From: Microglena sp. YARC
Taxonomy: Eukaryota > Chlorophyta > Chlorophyceae > Chlamydomonadales > Chlamydomonadaceae
Assembly: GCA_022414725.1 (NCBI GenBank)
Contig: CM039462.1
Coordinates: forward strand, 60,950,595-61,014,594
Reading direction: 5' to 3'
DNA: 64,000 bases
A program made the position numbers and the translations under genes. Under the pieces are notes generated by a model. That model was given only the letters and a program-made list of their open reading frames with translations, did not search any database and was not told where the DNA came from. Shown piece by piece: positions 33,001 through 46,423 of the stretch. Position 1 is the stretch's first letter, and every line of letters starts with the position of its first letter.

Positions 33001-36000
33001 TGGATTTTTAATTTACAAATCTATAGAATTAGGATTTGGGAAAACATTGTTGAATAGCAAAAATAAAAGTTGAGTTGCTAAAGATCTAATATGATGACAA
33101 GATGCAGTTCATCATGGACAGGATGGATGTAAGTTTGCATACAATCGGGATACAATAAATAAATACAACGTCTTCTTCAACTGAAGGTCGCCAGAGGCTT
33201 TTTAATACATTTACAAATCTACGAAAATAAAATCCTAAAATGAGATAATCTTATAGTGAAGGTCATGAATGGCTTTTTAATACATTTACGAATCCACAGA
33301 ATTACGGTTTAGGAAAACACGTTAGAATAGCACAAATTCAAGTTGAGTTGCTAAAGATCTGTTATGATGACAAGATGCAGGTCATCATGGACAAAATGGA
33401 TGTAAGTTTGCATAAATTAAATAAAGAAATAAAACATCTTCTTCAACTGAAGGTCGCCAAAGGATTTTTATACATTTACGAATCCACAAAATTATGATTT
33501 ATGAAAACAAGGTAGAATAGCAAAAAACAAGTTGAGTTGATGAAGATATGCTCTTATGACGAGATGCATTACAACATGGACAAAATGGATGTTAGGCTCT
33601 AATTGCAGGTTGTTGTCGAATGCGATGGTAGCTTGTCCAGTCGAGGTGGTAGACCGTTCTCTGCCCGCGTACAACGAGTTCCCTTAATACCACGCCCCAC
33701 CAGGCGTTATCATTACTTTTTTAGGCTTTCTCAAACTTTTTGAAAGGATTTTCACCCCAATTTGAGAAACCGGTGGGACCTGAGGTTGTTCACACATTGG
33801 TGTGTCCCCCGCCCCCCCCCCCCCCCCCCCCCCGTGTCCCCCGCCCCCCCCCCGCAGTTGTGTCCCCCGCCCCCCACCCCTCGTGTCCCCCGTCCCCCCC
33901 CGTCCCCCCCCCGTGTCCCCCGCCCCCCACCCCTCGGTCCCCCGTCCCCCCCCCCCCCCCCCCCCCCCCCCGTGTCCCGCCCCCGCCCCCCCAGTTGTGT
34001 CCCCCGCCCCCACCCCTCGTGTCCCCCGTCCCCGCCCCCCCGTGTCAGTTGTGTCCCCCCACACCCGGGCACGCACCCCCAGCCCTACCCCAACCCCCAC
34101 TGCTCCACCCCTACTCCTAACCCACACCCCTCCCCACACCCCACACCCCAGACCTGCCCCCACCCGCACCCCAGGAAGTGCGACACCGTACCCTTGTATT
34201 GTATTTCTGGTATTATGTGATCATGTACAGATGTGTACCTGACATGCACCTGATATGCAAATTGATTAATTAAAGATATTGTATTCAGGGTAATTCAAAG
34301 TGCGCGCTTTTGAGCGCTGACTTTTTGACCCCCTCTGCGCTTTTAGCGCAGTTTTTTGCAACCCCTTGTGGGCGCTGCAAACAATTTTTACGCTTTTTGC
34401 ACTATAAAGCGCAGTTGTTTTGCTCTCAAGTGCGCTAAAGCGCTGGCCAATTTGAATTTGAATTTGAATTTGGCCACTTGAAGTACCCTGATTGTATTAT
34501 GGAAATTCTGTAGTTCTGTAGTTCTGCAGTTCTGTAGTTCTGTAGTTCTTTAGTTCTGTAGTTCACGCTGATAATCTAAGCATTGTGAATTGCTGCATTT
34601 GTATCAGGGGGTGGGTGGGTCAGAATGAGGTGTGGGCTGAGCTGGGATGGGGGAGGAGTGGGAGGAGGGGCACTGATTGTATTATGGAAAGGTGTATTTT
34701 TTCATGGACAAATGGATGTAAGTGTGGATGTGTTATAGACTCACTCCAACCAACTCTAACTGACCAACTCAACTCAACTAACCCTAACTAAGTCAGGTTA
34801 TGGAGGTTACCACGGACTTGCTGACTCGGCATGATGCAAATGGCATCCTTACCAATGTGTCATAGATTCACTCCAACTAACTTTGCCTAACTAAATCAGG
34901 TTATGGAGGTTACCATGAACCGCTGCGATTTGCTAACAAAGTGTGATGCCAGTGGCATCTCCGATGAAGCCTGGGACCTGGTGGTAGCTGCCAAGGGCAC
35001 AGGAGTAACCCAACGGCAGTTCAGCCATTGGCAGATCATAGTCCCGCAGGGCTCTGGCTGTGACAGAAGTTGGGCTGCCTTGGCTCAAATCGGTGAGTTT
35101 CAATACACTGCATTGTTGTAGAGTTTGCGGCCTGGGATCTGGTGGTAGCTGACCGGGGCTCAGGTGTAACCCGAGGGCAGTTAGGCTGTTGGCAGATTAT
35201 AGTCCCACAGGGCTCCTGCTGTGACAGGAGCTGGGCAGCCTTGGTTCTGGATGGTGAGTTTCAATACACTGCATTGTCGTAGAGTTTGCGGCCTGGGATC
35301 TGGTGGTAGCTGACAGGGGAGGGGCATGGGATCTGGTGGTAGCTGACAGGGAAGGCACACAGCTGTAACCCGAGGGCAGTTCAGCCTTTGGCATATTATT
35401 GTCCAGCAAGACTCCAGCTGTGAGAGGAGTTGACTGCCTTGGTTCAGGTTGTAGAGTTTCAGTACATTACATTGTCCTAATCACACTCAAGTACAAGTAA
35501 GTATTTTGTTGTTGCTGTTGTTGTTACAGTCCAGAGGTAGGCCAAGTAGGCTATATGGACTTGCCCAACCTTGAAAGGAGGGGTTCAAACAAAAAGTACT
35601 GATGAACTGAGTCCCAAACAATAATTTTACCAACAGGGGCCCTGAGTTCATGCTACAGTGATCATTAATTCTACGATTATGATATGTAATATCTCTTGCG
35701 AAAAAACATCAGCCAATCACAAGAACAGCCAACCACCACCTGGCACACCCCTTACCAACGCCCGCGAGTACCAACCACCGCCCCATCTTGTGTCCTTTCC
35801 ACCACAGGGACCTCCTTCGACCCATCCCTCGGAAAACCAACCAACACCTGGCACACCACTGGGAGCTTTGGTATCAGCCAGATTTGAACCACCACATCTT
35901 GTCCCTTCCCACCACAGGGACCTCCTTCAACCGATCTCTTGGAAAAACCAACCACCACCTGCTACACTCCTTACCGATCCCTGGTCATGTAAACCGACTC

Positions 36001-39000
36001 CCCATCTTGTTCCTTCCCACCACATGAACCTCTTTGGACCCATCCCTCGGAAAACCAACCACCACCTGCTTCACTCCTTACCGATCCCTGGGTATGCCAA
36101 CCACCACCCCATCATATTCTTTCCCATCCGCAGGAACCTCCTTCGACGAATCCCTCGGAAAACCAACCACCACCTGTTAGCTTTGGTATCATTAGGATTT
36201 CACCCCCCCCCCCCCATCACGTTCCTTCCCACCACAGGAACCTCCTTCGACCCATTCCTGGGAAAACCAACCTCCACCTGGCACACCCCTGGTAGCTTTG
36301 GTATCGGAAGGATTTCAACCACCACATCTTGTCCCTTCCCACCACAGGAACCTCCTTTGACCGATCTCTTGGAAAGCCAACCACCACTTGCTATACTACT
36401 GGAAACTTTAGAATTAGTCGGATTTCAACCATGCCATCTTGTCCCTTCCCACCACAGGAACCTCCTTCGACCGATCTCTTAGAAAGCCAACCACCACTTG
36501 GTATACTGCTGGAGACTTTGGAATCCGTCGGGTTTCAACAGTCATGCAAGAGATCCTCCACAACTTCGGCATCTACCATGGATCTGTGGATGCTGTGAAG
36601 GATGACTTGTGTCAGTGCCATGTGACTGACTCTTGCGGGAGGGACGACTGTCACAAGGAGTATGGTGATTACTCAACTTGTATGGTGAGTTGCTTTTTTG
36701 ATTTTTACAAAAAGGATTATCGCCTCAAACATTATTATCTCTCAAGGGGGGGGCAACTTCAAACCAAAATGACCCCATCATCAAACCTTGTAGATCTCAT
36801 TGAGAGGATGAAGAATCCGGTCTTACTTCTTAATTTGGCCCAGTTATCTCTTCCTTTTTTTGTGTGAAAGGTATTTCACCCCAGGAGGTGGGTCTCCTGG
36901 CACAAACCAGTGACACCGAGGATTCAGTTCGAATGGCATTGCCACTCGTACAAGAGAGTAGGGGTACTGTCATGCATGACTGACACTTGCTGGAGGTACG
37001 ACTGCCATGAGGAGTATGGCGATTATTCTACCACCACACCACCACCACCACCACCACCCCACCACCACCACCCCAAATCCAGTCCCTCCACCCAACTCCA
37101 CCCCAACTCCAATCCCCTCCAACCACCACCCCCACCTCCAACAGGGCTACAGAGATGCTTGCCTTCAGCTGTGGAGAATTACCGTCTGGAATATAGTGAT
37201 TATTCGACCACCACCACTCCCACCCCAACTCCAATCCCCTCCACCCACCCCCACCTCAACTCCAATCCCTCCACCCACCCCCACCTCAACTCCAATCCCC
37301 TCCACCCACCCACCTCAACTCCAACCCCTCCACCAACTCCACCCCACCCCAACTCCCACCCCCACCTCTAACAGGGCTATGGAGATTCTTGCCCTTCTGC
37401 TGTGGAGAATTACGTCTGGAATATGGCTATTATTCTACCACCACCACCACCACCACCACACCACCACACCACCACCCCAACTCCAATCCCCTCCACCCAC
37501 CCCCCACCCCAACTCCCACCCCCACCTCTAACAGGGCTACGGAGATGCTTGCCCTTCTGCTGTGGAGAATTACCGTCTGGAGTGGGCTAAGGCTATTGAC
37601 ACCCTGACAGGGAGCAATCTCCCAGAAGGGATAATCAAGAACTTACAGGTTTATGCTACCTATATCGGCCCTAGGACCCTTGTGCGGGTGAAGCCTGACT
37701 GGATCGTCAACCGAGGCATGAATCTGTACTTCAGCATGAGGATGAACGTAAGTGTGACATGAACCTGTACTTTTGTATGAGGATGCATGTAAGTGTGACA
37801 TGGAGCTGTACGTCCGTGTGACTGGATCGTCAACCGTGACTTGAATTTGTACTTCAGCATGAGGATGCATGTAGGTGTGACGTGGACCTGTACTTCAGTA
37901 TGGCTGGACTGATAAGTGTGACATGAACTTGTACTTCAGCATGAGGATGCACGTAAGTGTGACATGAACCTGTACTTCTGTATGACTGGATCGTCAACCG
38001 CAGCATGAATCTGTACTTCAATTTGAGGATGAACGGAAGTGTGACATGGACGTGTACTTCTGTATGAAGGATCGTCAACCGTGACATGAACCTGAACTTC
38101 AGAATGATGATGAATGTCTTGGCAGCAGCAGCAGCAGCAGCAGCAGGCATAGCAGCCTTGTCAGCCTTGGCCTTGGCAGCCTCAGCCTTGGCAGCCTTGG
38201 CAGTCTCAGGCTTGGCAGCCTTGGCAGTCTCAGGCTTGGCAGCCTTGGCAGTCTCAGGCTTGGCAGCCTTGGCAGCCTCAGCCTTGGCAGCCTTGGCAGT
38301 CTCAGGCTTGGCAGCCTTGGCAGCCTTGGCAGTCTCAGGCTTGGCAGCCAAGTTGGTTCCTTGCCAGCTAAGGGGCTTGCCCATCCTGCTATTTGGTCTC
38401 CTCAGTATTCTGTGTGACTGATCTCCTAAATATTTTGCTGTATGCTTTCTTCAATATTCTACAGTATGGTATATTCAATTTGCGTTGTATGGTCTCCTCA
38501 ATATTCTGTTGTATGGTCTATTCAATTCCAATACATGTCCACTGTTCTGTGGTCCCTTAAGCCACCACGTGATCAAACAATTAAAAACGAATAAAGAAAG
38601 AAAGAAAGAAAGAAAGAAGAAAAAAAACGAACACAGAAATAAATGTAATGCCTTTTGTCATGGCGTGAGGATAGGAGACCAGCCTGTTCGCTTCTCTAAG
38701 GCCTGCCTTAAATATAATGGTCGTTGCAGATTTGGGGCCTGCCTTAATATAACGGTCACTACAGAATTGGGGCCTGCCTTAAATATAACGGTCACTAAAG
38801 ATTTGGGGCCTGCCGGCATTGTAAATGTGCATGGTGTGTGTGTGTGTGGTGGTGGTGGTGTGTGTGGGGGGGGGGGATGGAAAGGATGTGCATAACTGGT
38901 AAGAGAATATAATAGCTGGGTGCCGCAGGGGTGAAGAAAAAGCTGCCAAAAGCCCACCAAATGTGCTTTGCAAGGGTGCTTACCCTTTTCTGCAAACTTG

Positions 39001-42000
39001 CGGCACCCCCCTTGCCCATAATGTACCCTTTCAAGCCAACTAAAAGAGTGCCGAAGATCGGCATGAAGCTAGGAGAGTCTGCCACAATCGATTGCGCACC
39101 GGGAAGCCCCCCGCCCCTTTTGGTACCCTTGCAGCAGCCCCCCCTTGGCCATAATGTACCCTTTCAAGCAAAATAAAAGGGTGTCAAAAATCGGCATGAA
39201 GCTAAGAGAGTCTGCCACAATCGATTGCGCACCGGGAAACCCTCCCCTTGCCCATAATGTACCCTTCCAAGCGAAATAAAAGAGTGACCAAGATTTCCCA
39301 AAATGGCAGTGTGTACTCCTGACCATCATCAATGCTCAGCGTATGTTTGCGGTACAATTGACCATGATCAATGCTCACTGTAATTTTGTGCGGTACAACT
39401 GACCATGATCAATGCTCACTGTATGTTTGTGCGATACAACTGACCATGATCAATGCTCGCTGTATGTGTGTGCGGTACAACTGACCATGATCAATGCTCG
39501 CTGTATGTTTGTGCGGTACAACTGACCATGATCAATGCTCGCTGTATGTTTGTGCGGTACAACTGACCATGATCAATGCTCACTGTATGTTTGTGCAGTA
39601 CCTCTGGCCATGATCAATGCTCACTGTATGGGTGTGCAGTACAACTGATCATCACCAATGCCCACTGTGTGTTTGCACAGAAAGGAGGGGATGTGGACCT
39701 GCAAAGTCAATTTGTCGGCAAGGTTTCTGTCCATTCCATCAGCAGCAGCGTAGATGAGCGAGCAAGCAATGAAAATGGAGATATGTGAGTTTTCTGCTTT
39801 ATGATCTGATAATTTGTATACTGTCCATTACATTAGCAGTCACGTTGATGCGCAAGCAAGCAAGGAAAACAGAGATATGTGAGTTTTCTGCATTTGTGAT
39901 TTGGTCAATTTATACTGTCCATTACATTAGCAGCTGCATAGATGAGCCAGTGATTATTCTTTCAAATCTGAAAGTGGGTTTCTTCTAGCTTTATGGTTTC
40001 AGGGCTCCTCCAGGGACAGCGTTTTAGTGCTTTCTGTAGCTTTTTATAGCTTTCTGTAGCTTTTTAGTGCAATTGAGGGCAAAAATTAAACAATTTTTTT
40101 TTCTTTTTTAGGGCGATATTTTTGCTAAAACGGGGTCAAAACTAGCGATCGCTATATATAGCGGAAATAATAATCCCTGAGATGAGCAAGCAAGCAATGA
40201 AAATAGGAGGGTTCCTTGGCGGGTCCCCTGGAGGTCGGCCCTGGGGTTTGTACGTCAGACTGGGTCAGTCGGACTGTTAGGTTGTGGTAACGGGGGCGGT
40301 GTGCTATTGTACGAGCAGAGTACAAGGGTACCTGAAGAGAAGCAGGGAAGTTTGGTATGGTAGGTAATGTCGTTATACATTGCAAACTTTTGACTGGCAA
40401 TTTCCGGTGGTTTCGCCAAACCTACCATGCTCCTACCTACGTATTGTGGTTTTGACTGGTGGTTTCGACGAATTCCGGCGATTTCAATAACCGTATTGTG
40501 GTGTTGATGCATAGGTCTGGCTGCCTTTGGGCCGACCAACGGGGATATGAGAGTTTTCTACTCTATGATTCGATCAGTTTTATACTGCCCATTCCATCAG
40601 CAGTCATGTAGATGAGCGAGCAAGCAATGAAAACGGGGATATGTGAGTTTCTGCTTAATGATTCGATCAATTTTATACTGTCCATTCCATAACCAGTCGT
40701 GTAGATGAGTGAGCAAGCAATGATAACGGAGATATGTGAGCTTTATGCTCTATAATTTGATCAGTTTTATACTGTCTGTTCCAATAGCAGTCACGTAGAT
40801 GAGATTAAAATCTAATCATTTTATACTGTCTGTTCCTAGTTCTGGTATCATTTTATACTGTCTGTTCCTAGTTCCGGTATCATTTTATACTGTCTGTTCC
40901 TAGTTCCGGTATCATTTTATACTGTCTGTTCCTAGTTCCGGTATCATTTTATACTGTCTGTTCCTAGTTCCGGTATCATTTTATACTGTCTGTTCCTAGT
41001 TCCGGTATCATTTTATACTGTCTGTTCCTAGTTCCGGTATCATTCTGGTGCTGTTGCAGTGTCAAGTTCACATGAATGTATCATACTCCGATTTGTAACA
41101 AGACATATTTCATATTTACGTTAACAGTCTTTTATCTATATTTACATTTAGATTTATATATCTATACTAGTTGGGTAGCCTGTGTGGCCGTTGGCCCCCC
41201 TACCCGCCCCCCCCCCGCCTGCCCCCCCTCGAGCTCCCTCTCTCCTGCCCCCTCCCCCCTCCCTCCATCCATGCCCCATCCCTTTGTCCTCCTTCCTACC
41301 CCTCCTCTTTTCTGTCTCCTCTCCATTATATACCCTCTCAACCCACCATCCCTCCCCATCTGCACTACCATAAACACACCAAGGTACTTCAAATGGCCAA
41401 ATTGGCCAGCGCTTTAGCGCACTTGAAAACAAAAAAACTGCGCTTTGTAGTGCAAAAAGCGCAAAAATTGCTTGCAGCGCCCACAAGGGGTTGCAAAAAA
41501 CTGCGCTTAAAGCGCAGAGGGGGTCAAAAAGTCAGCGCTCAAAAGCGCAAAAGCGTGCGCTTTGAATTAACCTGAAACACACATTCTCCCCTGCCTGTTC
41601 CCCCGAACGTTCGCGATACCCCCACCCCCCTGAGAAAACCGGACCTGTGCATTGAATTTGAAATTGCTGCGGAATCATGCAAATTTCGAAATTGAAATCA
41701 ATGCGGTGTCATGTAAATTTGAAATTGAAATTGCTGCGATAGCATGACAAATTAAAATTGAAATTGCCGTGGCATCATGAAAATTTGAAATTCAAATTGC
41801 CGTGGCATCATGACAAATTGAAATTCAAATTGCCGTGGCATCATGAAAAATTGAAATTGAAATTGCCGTGGCATCATGAAAAATTGAAATTGAAATTGCC
41901 GTGGCATCATGAAAATTTGAAATTGAAATTGCCGTGGCATCATGAAAAATTGAAATTAAAATTGCCGTGGCATCATGAAAAATTGAAATTGAAATTGCCG

Positions 42001-42407
42001 TGGCATCATGAAAAATTGAAATTAAAATTGCCGTGGCATCATGAAAATTTGAAATTGAAATTTCCGTGGCATCATGAAAAATTGAAATTGAAATTGCTGC
42101 GGTATCATGAAGGGCTTAAGGAGCAAAAGTGTGTTGATATGTGAGATGAGCAATGCAAGTGCGAGTGGCCATGACGATCTGAAGAAAGTCGAGTAACGTG
42201 CAACAACTGCCTGCAAACCATGATAAATGGGATGCGATGGCATGGCAACAGTGCGCATGCGTGAGATGAATGGTGGCAACACTCGTAGGAAAAAAGGCAG
42301 TACAGATCATTAGAACTTTCCATACTGCCAATTGTACCAGCAAATTGTCGACACCTGGGCCTCCGCCGCATTGAAGCGTTGGCCCGGAATCCTACATTTA
42401 TAAAGAT

Positions 42408-42503
<96 letters not shown>

Positions 42504-45500
42504 GTAGATAGATAGATATTAGTACCTGTCTAAAACAATGACCTCACATGGCAAACGATGACCTCACACGAAACAATGACCTCGCTTTCTTTGCTGCAGC
42601 CATTTGCTCTGATTGGTTTATCTTGTGTTCCAGGTTCCCCAGAGAGCAAGGGCGGTGCACATATTTGGCTGAATAGTCAGGCAGGGGAGCTTCCTAGAAG
42701 CTGCTGCTTGTAGCTGAAACGAAAAACACCGCTCTATCCGTGTTTTTGACTCCGCTAATTTCTTTTTCTTTGCTGCAGCCATTTGCTCCGAGTGGTCGGC
42801 CCCAACTCCGTCTATGACTTCTCCAAGATGAAGCTGCGGCTGATTGTGGGCGCCCTTAACACCAACGACGACTCCATCATAATGGGCTTCTGTAGATACG
42901 CCAGCGATCCCAGCAAGGAGTGCAAGGAGGGTACCACCACTGCTCCTAACACACCGACGGCACCGAAGCCGCCAAAATCCCCTCCCCCCTCTCCCCGTTC
43001 CCCAGCCCCCAATCCTCCCTCCCCCGCAGACCTCCTCCCGTTGGATCTGTCTCTACAGATGGAAGGTGCGGTGCCAGTCACGGCACCATTTGCAGCAATA
43101 AATCTGGCAACAAGATCTGCTGCTCAGAGTATGGCTACTGTGGGTACGGAAACCCCTCGGACCCCCTATACTGTGGGGTGGGCTGCCAAGCAATGTATGG
43201 CTACTGCTTGAGCAACGATGCCCGCCCTCCCCCCGTCCGAAGCCCCCCACCGCCCACTTTTCAGGGGTGCACACCCATGCAGTCCTTCAAAGCTTATGAG
43301 GGAAATGACGTTGTGGGCAACACCATCTGGTGTGCAAAGGACCAGACCATTGAATCTCTCGATGACTCTTGCTCTGATGTAGGTCATTTTGCCCATGTAC
43401 CACCACCTCACTGCCCCAGCCATCCACCCACATAGACACACCTCACACTCCATTTAACTCACCACCTGCACCCACACAGACACACCTCACACTTCATTTG
43501 ACTCACCACCTGCGCCCACATAGACACACCTCACACTCCATTTAACTCACCACCTGCAACCACACCCACAACCGGCACCTGTCCAAGTGTTTCCCCAACA
43601 TGCAAGCCCATTACTTCCTTTTCTTGCAGCCTCTTACCCTGAATCCTTGAGCTAATCCTGCCTCATCCCCGTCCCCCGTCCCCCTCCCCTATCCGACTAC
43701 CTCCATCTACACGCAAGCCTATTACTTCCTTTTCCGGCAGCCTGTTCCCCGGAACCCTTGAGCTAATCCTGCTTCCCCCCCCCCCATCCCCCGTCCCCCC
43801 CCACTTGTCCCCCATGTCCCCCGTCTCTTGTCCCCCGTCCCCCACACCTGCTTAACTGCTTCCCATCCACGCAAGCCCATTAGTTCCTTTTCCGGCAGCC
43901 TGTTACCCTGAACCCTTGAGCTAATCCTGCTTCCCCCCACCCCCCATCCCCCGTCCCCCCCCCCACTTGTCCCCCGTCCCCCGTCTCTTGTCCCCCGTCC
44001 CCCACACCTGCTTAACTGCTTCCCCATCCACGCAAGCCCATTAGTTCCTTTTCCGGCAGCCTGTTACCCTGAACCCTTGAGCTAATCCTGCTTCCCCCCA
44101 CCCCCATCCCCCGTCCCCCCCCACTTGTCCCCATGTCCCCCGTCTCTTGTCCCCCGTCCCCCACACCTGCTTAACTGCTTCCCCATCCACGCAAGCCCAT
44201 TAGTTCCTTTTCCGGCAGCCTGTTACCCTGAACCCTTGAGCTAATCCTGCTTCCCCCCACCCCCCATCCCCCGTCCCCCTCCACTTGTCCCCCCCCGTCC
44301 CCCGTCTCTTGTCCCCCATCCCCCACACCTGCTTAACTGCTTCCCCATCCACGCAAGCCCATTAGTTCCTTTTCCGGCGGCCTGTTACCCTGAACCCTTG
44401 AGCTAATCCTGCTTCCCCCACCCCCCATCCCCCGTCCCCCCCACTTGTCCCCCGTCCCCGTCTCTTGTCCCCGTCCCCCACACCTGCCTAACTGCTTCCC
44501 CATCCACGCAAGCCCATTAGTTCCTTTTACGGCAGCCTGTTACCCTGAACCCGCGAGCTAATGCCCCCCCCCCCCCCCACACACCATCCCCCCCCGTCCC
44601 ATCCCCATCCCGTCCCCCGCCCCCATCCCTCATCCCGTCCCCGCACTTGTCCAACTGCTTCCCCCAGCACGCAAGCCCATTAGTTCCTTTTCCGGAAGCC
44701 TGTTACCCTGAACCCTTGAGCTAATCCTACCCCCCCACCCCCACCCCACCCACCCCGTCCCGTCCCCATCCCCGTCCCCCGCCCCCATCCCCCATCCCCC
44801 GTCCCCACACCTGTCCAACTGCTTCCCCCAGCACGCAAGCCCATTAGTTCTTTTCCGGCAGCCTGTTACCCTGAACCCTTGAGCTAATCCTACCCCACAC
44901 ACCCCCACCCTACCCCGTCCCCGTCCCCATCCCCGTCCCCCGCCCCATCCCCATCCCCCGTCCCCGCACCTGTCCAACTGCTTCCCCCAGCACGCAAGCC
45001 CATTAGTTCCTTTTCCGGCAGCCTGTTACCCTGAACCTTGAGCTAATCCTACCCCCCCACCCCCACCCCCCCGTCCCCATTCCCATCCCGTCCCCCGCCC
45101 CATCCCATCCCCATCCCCCGCACCTGTCCAACTGCTTCCCCCTACACGCAAGCCCATTCATTCCTCTTCTGGCAGCCTGTTACCCTCAACCCTTGAGCTA
45201 ATCCTGCTTCCCCCCCTGTCCCCTCCCCGACCCCCCCCCCCCCCCTCCTCCTCCCCTGTCCCTTGTCCCCCGTCCCCCGCACCTGTCCAACTGCTTCCCC
45301 TACACGCAAGCCCATTCATTCCTCGTCTGGCAGCCTGGTACCTGAACCCTTGAGCTAATCCTGCTTCCCCCTGTCCCCTCCCGGACCCCCCCCTCCCCCC
45401 TCCCCATCCCCGTCCCTTGTCCCCCATCCCCCCAAACTGGTTCCCCGTACACGCAAGCCCATTCATTCCTTTCCTGGTAGCCTGTTGCCCTGGAACCAAA

Positions 45501-46366
45501 GCTCATCCTGCCCACCCACACACCCACACATATACACACACACCACAATGCAGCTGTCCAACTGCGTTGCCTACACCTAAGTCCATTGATTCCTTCCCTG
45601 GTAGCCTGTTACCCAGGACCCTACAGATAATCCTGTATTCACACACACACACCACCGCAGCTGTCCAACTGCTTTGCCTACACCCAAATCCATGCATTCC
45701 TTTTTGTTAGCCTGGTAGCCTGGACCCCACAGATAATCCTGCCTTCTCCTCCCCCCGCAGCTGACCAATTGCTTTGCCTATACTCTGAACAAGAATTGAC
45801 ACCCACACCCACACCAACACCCACTCACACACAATCACACACTCACACACACTCCAAACACCGCAGCTGACCTACTGCTTTGCCTATACTCTGAACAAGA
45901 ATGGATCCCCCCCTCCCTCCCCCCCCCCCCCCCACACACACACACCCCACACACCGCAGCTGTCCAGCTGCTTTGCCTATACTCTGAACAAGAATGGACC
46001 CCCCCCTCCCCCCCCCCACACACACACCACACACACACCGCAGCTGTCCAACTGCTTTGCCTATACTCTTAACAAGAATGGACCCCTCCCCCTCCCCCCC
46101 ACACACACACTCACACACACACCCCACACACCGCAGCTGTCCAAACTGCTTTGCCTATACTCTTAACAATAATGGACCCCTCCCCTCCCCCCCCCACACA
46201 CACACACACTCACACACACACCACACACCGCAGCTGTTCAACTGCTTTGCCTATACTCTGAACAGAATGGACCCCCCCCCCCCCCCCCCCAACACACACA
46301 CACGCACTCCACACATCGCAGCTGTCCAACTGCTTTGCCTATACTCTGAAACAAGAATGGACCCCC

Positions 46367-46423
<57 letters not shown>

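Noticed and set aside
27014..39784. Trypsin-like protease reading of the M11 gene (QPIIGGG after the signal peptide, LIITNAHC before exon 9)
   Set aside because: IIGGG continues with no chymotrypsin-like sequence, and TNAHC lies inside the intronic 41-bp array before the exon 9 acceptor. The phased exons instead give an M11 protein with QExxHxxGxxH.
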